Positions 34,441-46,184 of a stretch of 64,000 nucleotides of DNA are shown one piece after another; the stretch's first letter is position 1; each line of letters opens with the position of its first letter. Under the pieces are notes generated by a model. The model worked only from the letters and a program-made list of their open reading frames with translations, searched no databases and was not told the origin of the DNA. Source of the stretch: Tragulus kanchil (lineage: Eukaryota > Chordata > Mammalia > Artiodactyla > Tragulidae); contig JAIOJX010000032.1 of NCBI GenBank assembly GCA_022376925.1, positions 168,107,979-168,171,978 of the forward strand, given 5' to 3'. Made by a program: the position numbers and the translations under genes.

Positions 34441-35531
34441 ACCCGCCGCGGGCCTCAGCCCTTCCCAGGCCAGCCCTGTCCCCACAGAGCGAGACTGGGA
34501 GCCTCCTGCTGGCCATTCTGCACCCGTGCCCTTCAACCTGGGCCACCAGAGCCCTCCCCACAGCCTTGGGGCTGGGTGCGGTGGCTCTCTGGGCAGCATC
34601 TGGGCAGACTGGGATGGAGCCAGGGTCCCCCTGGAGGCGCCCCCCAGGGCTGGGGCTGCCCTTGGAGTGAGCAGGTTCATCACAGAGGCTCAGAGGCTCA
34701 CCAGCCTGCCTGAACAGGGGCAGCCCCGCCCAGCACCATGCCAGGGACTGCCACCCAGAGCTGGGCCCCGTGCCCATCCGCAACCAGGCAGAACCAAGCC
34801 TGCACGTGGGTCTGGAACCTGCGGGAGCCCCAGTCTGTGTCAGCGCCAGGGATTTCTGGATGGACACGGAGACGGCCAGAGAGTGAGGGGCGGGAGCTCA
34901 GAGAGCGCTGCCCGGAGGCTGGGGCCACGGAAGGGATCCGCCTGCATCGGGGAGAAGCGCGGGACCAGCCCGTCGGGCCCGGGAGCCGAGGCGGGCAGCC
35001 CCGCAAGCCTGGCCCCAGGTGAACCGGAACCCACCCCGGAGGGCTGCAACCGAGAAACAATCCATTCGGCGCCGCCAGGCTCTGGAAAGGGACAGGCCCT
35101 CCCGGTTCCCAGACAGGCAGGAGCCGGACACAACCTCCAGACGCAGCCCTGAAGGCCCTACAGCCGTCCACCGGCCGTCCCTGCGGAGGTCCCCCGGGGC
35201 CTGGCAGGTGCGAACCTCACTCCTGCTGGGGCTGCCCACCCAAGGTCCTAGCCTTCAGCCTCAAAGCATGCTCGAGACAGAGATCTGAGAACGGGAACCC
35301 GCTGAGAAAGTCTTAATGAAGCAAAACAAGAAGCCACCTCGAGCGTGAGTGAAACAAGGAGCCACAGGGGACACCCCGGAGACAGGAAGAGCTGGGTCTC
35401 AGAGGCCTCAGACGCAGAACGTGCAGGCCAAGCGTTTAAGGTGCTTTTGTAAAAATAAAGACTGTACTCAAGTACGACAAAATAAGATAAAAGTGGTAAA
35501 TAAACCAAGAGATTTGAAAAGAGCTCCCAGA
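34441..35531. other. Unique DNA with a lower-GC block
   Basis: GC-rich until about 35270, then a more AT-rich stretch (35300-35530). That stretch has AATAAAG and AAATAAACC words and may be an old, unrecognised mobile-element remnant. No gene is seen. Confidence 0.45.
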
Positions 35532-36182
35532 AGTGCCCAAGGTGATGTTTGACGGTGGAGCCAATACAGACCGCAGGAGGACCCAGCCGGGGCGAGCTCT
35601 GTGCCGGGGAGGCGAGGCAGCGCGGAGAGCCTGAGAGAGAGGACGAGGAGAGCAGCCCTGGGTGCCTGGCCACGGCCCCCAGCAGGCCACACCGGGGACT
35701 CATCTACCAAAGAAGCGGGGGCGCGAGAGGCGAGAGCCAGAGTTGCCCCAAAGAGAAGAGAGACCGGCTTGGCCCGCTCGAGACGGACAGCGCTCTGGTC
35801 CACTCGGGCCGCCGTGGCCAGCACCACGCGCCGGGCAGCAGAAGCCACTGGCGGCATCACCAGCCCGGAGGCCAGGGCGCCGAGACCGCGGCAGGGCCCC
35901 TCGCCCCTCCTGAGGCCTGGGCGTGCAGGCCCTCCTGCCCGTGCCCACGCCTCCTCGGCCCTCTGAGCCGGCGTGCTTGTGCGCTCCTCTTACGAGGACA
36001 CCGGCCAGACCGGGTGACCCCGTCGCAACCCGATTGCCTCTAAGGCCCAGCTCCAAGCCCAGCACATCCTGAGGTCCCGGAGGTTCACACGGAAACAGCT
36101 GTGCTTCTGGGGAGGCACAGGTCCCCCACAAGATTAAACAAAAGCAAAACGCAATTCCTGACCCGCTGTGGTGAACAGAGCA

Positions 36183-36535
36183 GGTGCCCTGTGCCCACCT
36201 GGGGGGTGGTGCCTGTGCCCACCTGCGGGGTGGTGCCTTTGCCCACCTGGGGGGTGGTGCCTGTGCCCACCTGCGGGGGTAGTGCCTGTGCCCACCTGGG
36301 GGGTGGTGCCTGTGCCCCTGGGGGATGGTGCCTGTGCCCCTGGGGGGTGGTGCCTGTGCCCCTGGGGGATGGTGCCTGTGCCCACCTGGGGGATGGTGCC
36401 TGTCCCCACCTGGGGATGGTGCCTGTGCCCCTGGGGGATGGTGCCTGTGCCCACCTGCGGGGTGGTGCCTGTCCCCACCTGGGGATGGTGCCTGTGCCCC
36501 TGGGGGGTGGTGCCTGTCCCCACCTGGGGGGATGG
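36183..36535. repeat. GGTGGTGCCTGTGCCCACCTGGGG minisatellite
   Basis: Units of 18-25 bp built on GGTGGTGCCTGTGCCCACCTG and a shorter form lacking CACCTG, about 15 in all. Duplicated at 37348-37700. Confidence 0.95.
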
Positions 36536-37347
36536 GCAGAGAGGCTCCAGAGGGAGGGGACATACGCCTGTTCCTGCTGATGTGTGGCAAAGACCATCCC
36601 AGCGCTGTAATTGTCCTCCAACTAAAATAAATAGTTTTAAAAAGGAAATGCAAGATTGTAGAAGCAAGCGGCTAAAGGGGGGGCCAGATCACAGGCAGTG
36701 CCCAAGGTGATGTTTGACGGTGGAGCCAATACAGACCGCAGGAGGACCCAGCCGGGGCGAGCTCTGTGCCGGGGAGGCGAGGCAGCGCGGAGAGCCTGAG
36801 AGAGAGGACGAGGAGAGCAGCCCTGGGTGCCTGGCCACGGCCCCCAGCAGGCCACACCGGGGACTCATCTACCAAAGAAGCGGGGGCGCGAGAGGCGAGA
36901 GCCAGAGTTGCCCCAAAGAGAAGAGAGACCGGCTTGGCCCGCTCGAGACGGACAGCGCTCTGGTCCACTCGGGCCGCCGTGGCCAGCACCACGCGCCGGG
37001 CAGCAGAAGCCACTGGCGGCATCACCAGCCCGGAGGCCAGGGCGCCGAGACCGCGGCAGGGCCCCTCGCCCCTCCTGAGGCCTGGGCGTGCAGGCCCTCC
37101 TGCCCGTGCCCACGCCTCCTCGGCCCTCTGAGCCGGCGTGCTTGTGCGCTCCTCTTACGAGGACACCGGCCAGACCGGGTGACCCCGTCGCAACCCGATT
37201 GCCTCTAAGGCCCAGCTCCAAGCCCAGCACATCCTGAGGTCCCGGAGGTTCACACGGAAACAGCTGTGCTTCTGGGGAGGCACAGGTCCCCCACAAGATT
37301 AAACAAAAGCAAAACGCAATTCCTGACCCGCTGTGGTGAACAGAGCA

Positions 37348-37700
37348 GGTGCCCTGTGCCCACCTGGGGGGTGGTGCCTGTGCCCACCTGCGGGGTGGTG
37401 CCTTTGCCCACCTGGGGGGTGGTGCCTGTGCCCACCTGCGGGGGTAGTGCCTGTGCCCACCTGGGGGGTGGTGCCTGTGCCCCTGGGGGATGGTGCCTGT
37501 GCCCCTGGGGGGTGGTGCCTGTGCCCCTGGGGGATGGTGCCTGTGCCCACCTGGGGGATGGTGCCTGTCCCCACCTGGGGATGGTGCCTGTGCCCCTGGG
37601 GGATGGTGCCTGTGCCCACCTGCGGGGTGGTGCCTGTCCCCACCTGGGGATGGTGCCTGTGCCCCTGGGGGGTGGTGCCTGTCCCCACCTGGGGGGATGG
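37348..37700. repeat. Second copy of the GGTGGTGCCTGTGCCC minisatellite
   Basis: Identical unit order to 36183-36535, as part of duplication I. Identical order in a fast-evolving minisatellite argues for a very recent or artefactual copy. Confidence 0.95.
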
Positions 37701-37950
37701 GCAGAGAGGCTCCAGAGGGAGGGGACATACGCCTGTTCCTGCTGATGTGTGGCAAAGACCATCCCAGCGCTGTAATTGTCCTCCAACTAAAATAAATTGT
37801 TTTAAAAAAGGAAATGCAAGATTGTAGAAGCAAGCGGCTAGGCACACAGGGCAGGCAGGCTCGGCGCAGATCACAGGGCCAGGTCTGCTCCTGGGGCCCT
37901 GGCTCCTGCACACCGCCCCGCCCCCACAGTGACCCAGAGCGTGGCTCGGG

Positions 37951-37966
37951 GGCCCCCTGGTGGCTG
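37951..37966 (-). promoter_or_regulatory. CTCF-like site 2 (strong)
   Basis: GGCCCCCTGGTGGCTG matches the reverse complement of the CTCF consensus (CCACCAGGGGGC) without a core mismatch. Its flanks recur at 39205-39300. Confidence 0.7.
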
Positions 37967-38317
37967 TCCTGAGCCATCGCCTGCGCCTGGGACCTGCGGT
38001 GCTCCCTGACCCGGAAGAGAGGTCCGCAGGCAGCCCCTCCTGGCACCGGGCCCACCGGCCTCTCCCCACACACACCTCGCAGAAGCCAGAGGGACAGCGA
38101 GGAGGCCAGACAGGCCGGGGACCCAGACCCCCCCACAAACCCCTCTCAGCTCAGCCCTGCTGAGGCCTCTAGATAGAGGCTAACCCTGGACAGCCAAGGG
38201 GCCAGCACATGCCCATAGGATGGCCTGTCCGCAGAGCCAGGGGTCTGGCTTCGGCTAGGGGTCCCCTCTGGCCACGACGAGCCACCTCCCCCACGGCAGC
38301 GCCGGGAGCCGGATATC

Positions 38318-38870
38318 GGGCCCCGAACACGCTGGGCTCTGCTGCCCCCGTGTGGCCACCAGCGGCCTCGCATGCACTGGGCCGGCAGGAGGCTCTGCCC
38401 AGACCTGGGCCCCCGGGGCGGGCAGGGCCAGAGGGGATGGCCCACACCAGCTGGAGGGGGTATCGAGGTTCATCCTGGGCCCAGTGAGGGTGTGCACCAT
38501 GGACCCCCTGCTCGCCCCATGTCCTTGCAGCACAGCTGAGCTCTGGGGTCCCCAGAACAGCCTCAGGGGAAGGGTCCCGCGGGTGCCAGGCACACCTGGG
38601 GGCCTGTGCTTGGGCACCTGCGCCGTCAGGTGGGTCCACGGCAGGTGTGTCAGCTGTCCTGAGGCCAGTCCGGGGTGGAGGCGGGGCCTGAGGGCTTCAC
38701 TCTGCGCCCTGCCTTCTGGGGCTGCTGTGTTTATCACTGAAGTTCGTGGGTGCTCCCATGTCCCCCTTGGGGTGGCATCCAGGCCGCTCCCCAGTCTGTC
38801 CCCGGGTCCGGTGCAGCAGGTCCCAGGCAGGTGGCCTCCTGGGGGGTGCCCCAGGAAGACAGGCCTCTGA
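38318..38870 (+). repeat. Local dispersed module, copy 2
   Basis: Matches 33902-34410 with few substitutions. It diverges at both ends and carries the CTCF-like site at 38342-38360. Confidence 0.85.
38342..38360 (-). promoter_or_regulatory. CTCF-like site 3
   Basis: Same 19-mer as site 1, in the same orientation, within module copy 2. Confidence 0.5.
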
Positions 38871-39218
38871 CGCCGAGGGAGGCCTGTGGGGGTACTGTCC
38901 GCACCAGGGGTGCTGGACGCCCCGCTGAGCTCTTCTTGCCCCCGCCTCCCGCAGAGTCTGACGGCTTCTGAGCCCTCTGGCCCGGACACGGCCCCCAGAG
39001 GAGAGCAAGGCCTTCCCTGAACGCTGGCTTCCCACCTTGGAATGTCCTGAGACCTCAGAGTGTCTAGAAGCCTCGAGGGAAGGTGCCTGGGCGTGCAGAG
39101 CAGGGCACGCTCAGCCTGACCGCTGGGCAAGGCTCCCGTCACACCGACAGGTCCGCCTACGGGGCTGCGGCTGCTGCACACCGGCCGGGCCCCAAGCGCC
39201 CCCACAGTGAGGCTCGGA

Positions 39219-39234
39219 GGCCCCCTGGTGGCTG
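39219..39234 (-). promoter_or_regulatory. CTCF-like site 4 (strong)
   Basis: GGCCCCCTGGTGGCTG again, in a diverged copy of the segment around 37920-38050. Conservation of the core within diverged flanks supports function. Confidence 0.7.
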
Positions 39235-39639
39235 TCCTGCGCCATCGCATGCGCCTGGGACCTGGGGTGCTCCCTGACCTGGAAGGGAGGCACCGGGCCC
39301 ACCCTCCGGGTATTGCATTAGACCTCACACACGAAGCAAACACCCACGAGTCCGTGCTGCTATAACCAGATAGTGGATTCAGACAGAGTGAACCACCGAA
39401 TGAAAAGAATAAAAAGGGAAGGGGGAGATACAGCTCTCCCTGGAGAACCCCAGCAATTGCGGAGATGCCACCCCCAGGCCCTCCTCCTGGAACTGCCTGC
39501 CCTGACAGGCTCGGCGGCGCGGACGGGCGCGGGTGTCCGCTTCACAGAGGGCCCCTCCCGCTCTGTGTCCACTTGCGGAAGCTGAGGAAGGGCCTAAGGG
39601 CCTCCCGGCGCCCTGCAGGGTTCTGCAGGATCGGCGTGG

Positions 39640-40430
39640 CCTCAGCATGGACCCGAGAGCCGGGCCACCCTGGGATCCGGCCTTGCAGCAGGGACTTCCG
39701 ACCACAGACGCACCGAGACGATGGACGGAGCGCTGTGGGGAGGGTTCGGGCGGCCGGGCCGGGAGAGGGCCGACGTCATGCTGCCCTTTGCCCGGACCGG
39801 GCCGGCCCCGCCGAAGAGCACCCCAAGAACGCGGTGCTGGCCCGGCCGTCCGGGGTCGGCAGGAGAGCTCGGCAACATGGGGCAGGGACAGCGGCCGGGG
39901 TCCCTGCCCTTCGACCCACAGCTGGCGGACGCGCGTGCCGGACACACGGGGCACCGGACAGCTCCGCGCCCCCGCGCGTCTGGGTGCCCGGACGCGCGCA
40001 CAGCGGCGGCCGGCCCGGGCTGAGGGCTGCGGCGGCACCTGCGGCCACGGAGGCGGCGCGCGTGACCCCGCCCCCAGCCCCGCGACCCCCTGCGGCGGCC
40101 GAGCCAGGCCCCTGCCCCGCCGGACGACACGGACCCCACGGCGCCCCTGCCCTGCGGCCCTGGAGACGCGGGGCGCCCGAGGACAGCCGCCGCCCCCGGG
40201 CGCCGGGTGCTGTCGCCGGCGACGCCGGAGGCACGGGAAGCCCTGGCAGGGGCTCCGGCCACGCCCGCGGCGCAGGCGGCGATTCCCGAGAGGAACCGAG
40301 CCGCGCGGCCGCGAGACGGCGACCCCGGGCTGCGGCGCCCTCTGCTGCAAGGGGACGGACAGGCCTCCCCTCGCAAACCCGGCAGGCGTCTAGAAATGAC
40401 CCGGGTCGCGGACGGAGGAAGGACGTGACC
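39640..40430. other. CpG-rich block (CpG island candidate)
   Basis: Dense CpG over about 0.8 kb with no recognisable gene. Long ORFs here occur in several overlapping frames on both strands and look like GC-rich by-products. It may be an unmethylated regulatory element or the promoter of a non-coding RNA. Confidence 0.5.
40334..40350 (-). promoter_or_regulatory. CTCF-like site 5
   Basis: GGCGCCCTCTGCTGCAA resembles the CTCF variant GGCGCCCTCTGCTGG with a mismatch at the end. It has the same orientation as the other sites. Confidence 0.4.
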
Positions 40431-40432
40431 AC

Positions 40433-40755
40433 GGCTTCCCTGGTAGCTCAGCGAGGAGGCGCTCGCCTGCCAACGCAGGAGGCACGGGTTCGATCCCTGG
40501 CCCGGGAGGACCCCACATTCTGCGGAACAGCGAAGCCCGTGAGCCACAGCTATGGAGCCTGTGCTCTAGAGCCTTGGAGCCGCAACTATGGAGCCCGTGT
40601 GCCCTAGAGCCCGAGTTCCACCGCAAGAGAAGTCACTGCACCAAGAAGCCTGCTCACCTCCACTAGAGAGCGCCCCACTCCCTGCGACTAGAGAAGAGCC
40701 TTTAACAGCAGTGAAGACTCATAATAGTCAAAAATAAACAAACAGGTAAATAGAT
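40433..40755 (+). mobile_element. tRNA-derived SINE (CHR/Bov-tA type)
   Basis: It begins GGCTTCCCTGGTAGCTCAG (A box region) and has the B box GGGTTCGATCCCTGG. The TGTGCTCTAGAGCC body follows and it ends in CAAAAATAAACAAAC. These are features of cetartiodactyl CHR/Bov-tA SINEs. The copy is diverged. Confidence 0.85.
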
Positions 40756-40968
40756 GCATTTCTTTTAATAAAGAAAAGATCCTGTGTGCTGCAGCTAAGA
40801 CCTGGCACAGCCTAATTAAACATTTTTTTTAAAATGAAGATATCAAAAATCAAGAAATTCTGTGAACTCTAGTTGACTCTGAGGAAGAGCAATGTTAGGG
40901 TAAAGGTATCCCACAGGGAAAAGCAAGAGTGGAGGGACAGAGGGTGCCTCTGAGGAAATAATAGCCAG

Positions 40969-41085
40969 GATTCCCTGGCGGTCCAGTGGTTAAGACTTGG
41001 CACTTTCACTACCCCAAGCCTGGGTTCGATACCTAGTCCGGGAACTAAGACCCCACAAGCCACTTGGTGTGGCCAAAAGAAAGGA
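40969..41085 (+). mobile_element. Short tRNA-derived SINE (Bov-tA type)
   Basis: GATTCCCTGGCGGTCCAGTGGTTAAG start, B box GGGTTCGATACCTAGTC, GGGAACTAAGACCCC and the GGTGTGGCCAAAAG end. It is inserted in the L1 ORF1-like block. Confidence 0.85.
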
Positions 41086-41587
41086 AGAAGAAACAGCTGA
41101 GAATTTCCCAAACCTGAGGAGAAACTGGATGCACAAGTCCATGAAGCCAAGAGAACAGCTAATTCCCTCAATGCAAAAAAAGAGCTTCTCTAAAACACCT
41201 AATATTAAAATTGCCAAACGCCAATAACAAAGAACTGTAAAGGCAGCCAGAAAAAAAGATAGTCCGCTACAAAGGACTCCCTCAGTCTACCAGGTTCCAC
41301 CTCCAGAGAGAGCTCACTGAGACACGGAGTGTCCCCAACAGACGAAAGCTGCGGCAGTCCATCAGCGCCAGACCGGCCTTACAGAGCCGGCGGCAGGAGC
41401 TCTCTGACCAGAAACAAAGGAGCAAAAGTGCACAGAACTGAGCAAGGTGATGAACAGACAGAACCAGAAATGTGCAGTAGGTTTTTAAACATTTTACTAT
41501 AGCATAAACAGTAAAGGTGGGGGAGCAGAAAAATAACTACAACCACTTCAATTTGGTAACAAACTCATAATATGAAAAGCAGTACTT

Positions 41588-41862
41588 GGGGCTTCCCTGG
41601 TGGTCCAGTGGGTAAAGAGTCCGCCTTGCAGTGCAAGGGTCACCAGTTCGATCCCTGGCCCAGGAAGATCCCACATGCTGCAGAGAGGCTGGATTGGTGT
41701 GTCCTGCTGAGAGCCAGCGCCCTGGAGCGCAGGCACCCAGAGCCGGTGCTCTGCAACAAGAGAAGCCACTGCGATGGGAGGCCCACACGGGTGAAAGAAT
41801 AAAAAGATGGATGAAAATACATATGGAAATAAAAGAGGCATGATGGGGAAAATTTTTTTTAA
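41588..41862 (+). mobile_element. tRNA-derived SINE with clear target-site duplication
   Basis: GGCTTCCCTGGTGGTCCAG start, B box AGTTCGATCCCTGG, and a body with GAGCCGGTGCTCTGCAACAAG and GATGGGAGGCCC. It ends in an A/T-rich tail. AAAAGCAGTACTTGG occurs on both sides (near 41574 and 41862), marking the target-site duplication in the L1. Confidence 0.85.
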
Positions 41863-42138
41863 AAAGCAGTACTTGGAGTCACCAAAAACACATAGAGAAG
41901 AAGATGGACTCTGTTTGGCAAATGAAAATACTTGCTGTCTGCAGAATGAGGACTATTCTATTTATGAGATGTTTTATACAAACCTCATGGTGGCCACAAA
42001 GCATACATAGAAAGCAGAGCCAGGAAACAAAGAAAAGGAAAACGAGAAAAACTCCTAGAAAATCCCAACTCTAACTGTCAGAGAGAACACAAGGAAAGAA
42101 GAAAGCAATGGAGAGATTGCACAACCAAAAAACAAAGC

Positions 42139-42478
42139 AGGGCTTCCCCTGGTGGTCCAGTGGATAAGGACACCACCTTGCAGTGCAAGGGGCGCCGGTT
42201 CGATCCCTGGCCTGGGAAGATCCCACGTGCCGCGGAGCGGCTGGACCCGTGTGTCCAATCACCAAGCCGGAGCTCTGGAGCACATACGCCCAGAGCCGGC
42301 GCTCTGCAACAACAGACGCCACCGCGATGGGAGGCCCGCAGGAGCCAAAGAACAAAGACAGATGAAAACAGAGAAATGAAAGACCAATAGAAGTGGCCCG
42401 CCCGCTCCCCTCCCTCCCCAACCCGACCCCTGCCCCCCAAAAATAAACAAATAAATAAATCTAAAAAAAAAAAAAAAA
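42139..42478 (+). mobile_element. tRNA-derived SINE, full length with A tail
   Basis: Same family as 41588: GGTTCGATCCCTGG B box, GCGGAGCGGCTGGACCCGTG, GGCGCTCTGCAACAACAG, and a tail of AAATAAACAAATAAATAAAT plus A17. It is inserted in the L1. The identical copy at 43298-43637 comes from duplication J. Confidence 0.88.
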
Positions 42479-42792
42479 AGCAAACTGACAATCTTAAGTC
42501 CTCGTTTATCAATGATTACCCTAATATGAGCAGACTGAACTCACCAATTAAATGACACACAGAGCCTGTATGGATTAAAAGACAAGGCTCCACTGCACGC
42601 TCCGTCTGGAGACTCATCTCAGCGCTGCAGACAAACATGCTCAAAGGGAAGGGACAGATGAGGAGACCTCAGCCCCACAGCAGCCAAAAGAAACTGTGCG
42701 TAGCTACACTCACACCAGACAAGAGACCTCACGCCAAAAAGGTAACAAAGGACATAATGATAAAAGGGCAATTCATGAAGAAGACATAACAC

Positions 42793-42925
42793 CTGGGATT
42801 TCCCTGGTGCCGCTAAGAATCTGCCTTGCAATGCGAGGAACACAGGTTCAACCCCTGGTCTGGGAAGATTCCACGTGTCACGGAGTAACTAAGGCCGTGC
42901 ACCACAGCTGTTGAGCCCTCATGCT
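42793..42925 (+). mobile_element. SINE truncated at the duplication J junction
   Basis: First 130 bp of the SINE that is complete at 43951-44144. It stops exactly where duplication J restarts. Confidence 0.85.
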
Positions 42926-43297
42926 CACTGCGATGGGAGGCCCACACGGGTGAAAGAATAAAAAGATGGATGAAAATACATATGGAAATAAAAGAGGCAT
43001 GATGGGGAAAATTTTTTTTAAAAAGCAGTACTTGGAGTCACCAAAAACACATAGAGAAGAAGATGGACTCTGTTTGGCAAATGAAAATACTTGCTGTCTG
43101 CAGAATGAGGACTATTCTATTTATGAGATGTTTTATACAAACCTCATGGTGGCCACAAAGCATACATAGAAAGCAGAGCCAGGAAACAAAGAAAAGGAAA
43201 ACGAGAAAAACTCCTAGAAAATCCCAACTCTAACTGTCAGAGAGAACACAAGGAAAGAAGAAAGCAATGGAGAGATTGCACAACCAAAAAACAAAGC

Positions 43298-43637
43298 AGG
43301 GCTTCCCCTGGTGGTCCAGTGGATAAGGACACCACCTTGCAGTGCAAGGGGCGCCGGTTCGATCCCTGGCCTGGGAAGATCCCACGTGCCGCGGAGCGGC
43401 TGGACCCGTGTGTCCAATCACCAAGCCGGAGCTCTGGAGCACATACGCCCAGAGCCGGCGCTCTGCAACAACAGACGCCACCGCGATGGGAGGCCCGCAG
43501 GAGCCAAAGAACAAAGACAGATGAAAACAGAGAAATGAAAGACCAATAGAAGTGGCCCGCCCGCTCCCCTCCCTCCCCAACCCGACCCCTGCCCCCCAAA
43601 AATAAACAAATAAATAAATCTAAAAAAAAAAAAAAAA
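43298..43637 (+). mobile_element. SINE, duplicate of 42139-42478
   Basis: Second copy carried by duplication J. Confidence 0.88.
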
Positions 43638-43950
43638 AGCAAACTGACAATCTTAAGTCCTCGTTTATCAATGATTACCCTAATATGAGCAGACTGAACT
43701 CACCAATTAAATGACACACAGAGCCTGTATGGATTAAAAGACAAGGCTCCACTGCACGCTCCGTCTGGAGACTCATCTCAGCGCTGCAGACAAACATGCT
43801 CAAAGGGAAGGGACAGATGAGGAGACCTCAGCCCCACAGCAGCCAAAAGAAACTGTGCGTAGCTACACTCACACCAGACAAGAGACCTCACGCCAAAAAG
43901 GTAACAAAGGACATAATGATAAAAGGGCAATTCATGAAGAAGACATAACA

Positions 43951-44144
43951 CCTGGGATTTCCCTGGTGCCGCTAAGAATCTGCCTTGCAATGCGAGGAAC
44001 ACAGGTTCAACCCCTGGTCTGGGAAGATTCCACGTGTCACGGAGTAACTAAGGCCGTGCACCACAGCTGTTGAGCCCTCATGCTCTGGAGCCCACGTCCT
44101 GCAAGCAAAACCCAGCATAACCACTAGTTTTTAATTTTTTAAAT
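43951..44144 (+). mobile_element. tRNA-derived SINE flanked by a 12-bp target-site duplication
   Basis: The SINE lies between two copies of GAAGACATAACA (43939-43950 and 44145-44156). Removing it restores a continuous L1 ORF2-like sequence, which shows a classical retrotransposition event. Confidence 0.88.
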
Positions 44145-44572
44145 GAAGACATAACAGTTAATAATATATGCCCCTAACATAGAAGCATCAAAAAATATAA
44201 AGCAATTATCAACAGACCAAAAGGGAGGAATTGACAGCGAAGCAATGATCCTGGGGACGCCCACAGCCGCTGACACCAGCGGGAGGTCAGGTCAGCACGG
44301 AGATCGCGGCTCCGCTGGAACGCTGGACGGAGGGGCGTGGCAGGCCTGCGCAGAGCGTGCCACCCAGACGCAGCAGAGCACACGTTCTCCTCAGGCACGC
44401 ACGGCCCACGCGCAAGGACGGATCACGTCTTAGGACATGACACGAGCCCCAATAAGTTTAAGAAGAATGAAATCTTATCAAGCATGTTTCCTAATCACAA
44501 CAGCAGGAAATTAAAAATCAACCACAAGAAGGAAGCTGGAAAAATTACAGCTACCTGGACACGCACTCCACG

Positions 44573-44825
44573 CGGGGCAGTCACGCACACTGGCCGCGCT
44601 GGCCGCGACGCAGCCCGGGAGCCAGAGCCCTCGGTCCGGCCTCGGCGAGGGTCCCCATGGGGATGGGAGGGCCCCGCCTTTCCGTGGGCACAAACTGGTG
44701 TGTCACAAAAGCAGTCTTATCAACACTGAAGGCATCACTCACTCCTGGTGATGCCAAAATTTTCACCTCAAATCGTTGGCCCTCATGAGGGAAAGCTCCC
44801 CAACCTGCGTGCAGACGTGAACGCT
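44573..44825. other. Unique DNA between L1 and module copy 3
   Basis: CpG-rich at first, then mixed. No gene is recognised. Confidence 0.5.
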
Positions 44826-45478
44826 TGAGAAGCGGCTCTGGGGGGTCCCAGTCCCTCTGCCTCCAACCTGAATGTGCCTCCCCAAACCTGGCACCACCAG
44901 ACCCTCCCCCGAGGCCCATGTGGCCCCCGCGGCCCAGGTCCCCTCCCCCGGCAGGGACCAGGCATCCCTCCTGCCACACACAGACGCCCACCCAGAAGGT
45001 GCCCAGACAGGTGGCCAGGAGGGAGGCCCCCGTCCTGTCTCCCAAGCAGCAATCTGACGGTCCAGAGCCTAGAAACCCAGAGGTCTGGAAACACTGTCCT
45101 CAGGTGGACACTCAGGACGGGGGCAGCTCGCTCAGCCCCTAATGACCCAGGGCTGTGGGGCAACTGACGACTGCCGGTGAGCTCAGCCTGGCTGGGGATG
45201 GAGTCCAGGCTGAGCCTGGGTCTGGGGTCAGGAGGCCCTAGGGCCAGGCGTGGGTGAGCTAGGGTCGACCTTGACGCTGGCGTCACCTCTGGCCACTCCC
45301 AGCCTTGGTGCCCTGGTCGGCCCCATGAGCAAGACGCTGGGCCCCTGAGTATGTTGGGCTCTGCTGCCCCTGTGTGGCCACCATGAGCACTGCATGCACT
45401 GGCCCAGCCGGAAGCCCCGCCCAGGCCTGCCCTGGACAGGCAGGAGCAGAAGGCGTGACCCGCACCACGTGGAGATCA
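44826..45478 (+). repeat. Local dispersed module, copy 3
   Basis: Diverged copy of 33420-34020, including the CAGGCTGAGCCTGGG segment and the CTCF-like site at 45364. It ends where the BovB element starts. Confidence 0.75.
45364..45382 (-). promoter_or_regulatory. CTCF-like site 6
   Basis: CTGCCCCTGTGTGGCCACC, one change from sites 1 and 3. Same orientation. Confidence 0.45.
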
Positions 45479-46184
45479 CGGCGTCTGGTCCCGTCACTTC
45501 ATGGCAAATAGATGGGGGAAAATGAAAGCAATGGCAGACTATTTTCTTGGGCTCCAAAATCACTGCGGATGGTGACCGTCGCCATGAAATTAAAAGACGC
45601 TTGCTCCTTGAAAGAAAAGTTATGACAAACCTAGACAGAGTATAAAAAAAGCAGAGACGTCACTCTGCTGACAAAGGTTCAAAGCTGTGGTTTTTCCAGT
45701 AGCCAAGTATGGACGTGAGAGCTGGACCATAAACAAGGCCAAATGCCAACGAACTGATGCTGTCTAACTGTGGGGCTGGGGAAGACTCCTGAGAGTCCCG
45801 TGGACAGCAGGGAGATCCAACCAGTCCATCCTGAAGGAAATCGACCCCGAGGACTCTTTGGAAGGACGGATGCTGAAGCTGAAGCTCCAGTACTTTGGCC
45901 GCCTGAGGGAAGAGCCGACTCGCTGGAGAAGACCCTGGTGCTGGGGCGGGGGGTGAGGGGGCGGCAGAGGAGGAGCTGGTTGGACAGCACCACCAATTCA
46001 GCGGGTATGAATCTGAGCAAGCCCTAGGAATTCGTGGACGGCGGAGAAGGGGACGACAGAGGATGAGATGTTTGGGTGGCATTGCCAGCTCCACGGACCG
46101 GAGCCTGAGCGGCTCCAGGAGACGGCGAGGGACAGGGAAGCCTGGCGTGCTGCAGCCCATGGGGTCACGAAGAGCTGGAGACTG
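45472..46184 (+). mobile_element. BovB (RTE) LINE, 3' part
   Basis: Reads the conserved BovB 3' region: GGCTCCAAAATCACTG, CCATGAAATTAAAAGACGC, AACCAGTCCATCCTGAAGG and GGGGACGACAGAGGATGAG. About 0.7 kb, 5' truncated, with frames broken by substitutions. BovB is abundant in ruminants and is the best pointer to the host clade. Confidence 0.92.

Larger units (their letters stand above)
35532..37840 (+). repeat. Direct tandem duplication I, period about 1165 bp
   Basis: Bases 35532-36674 recur at 36697-37840. The copies differ by a one-base T/A-run indel near the end. Between them lie 22 bp of unrelated filler (36675-36696). The unit includes a 24-bp minisatellite. Confidence 0.9.
41767..44084 (+). 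repeat. Direct tandem duplication J, period 1159 bp, within L1/SINE DNA
   Basis: Bases 41767-42925 recur at 42926-44084 with no spacer and no difference seen. The junction sits inside two different SINEs, so the first copy of the second SINE is cut in mid-body. The copies even share the same A-run and insertion pattern. Confidence 0.92.
40845..44572 (+). mobile_element. Degraded L1 LINE fragment with nested SINEs
   Basis: Blocks of L1-like sequence run in + orientation. 40850-41260 resembles the ORF1 region. 41460-42138 resembles the inter-ORF region. 42479-42790 and 44145-44572 resemble the 5' (endonuclease) part of ORF2, including AATATATGCCCCTAACATAG and ATAAGTTTAAGAAG motifs. All frames are broken, so no protein is expected. 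SINEs interrupt it and are listed separately. Part of it is repeated by duplication J. Confidence 0.75.
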
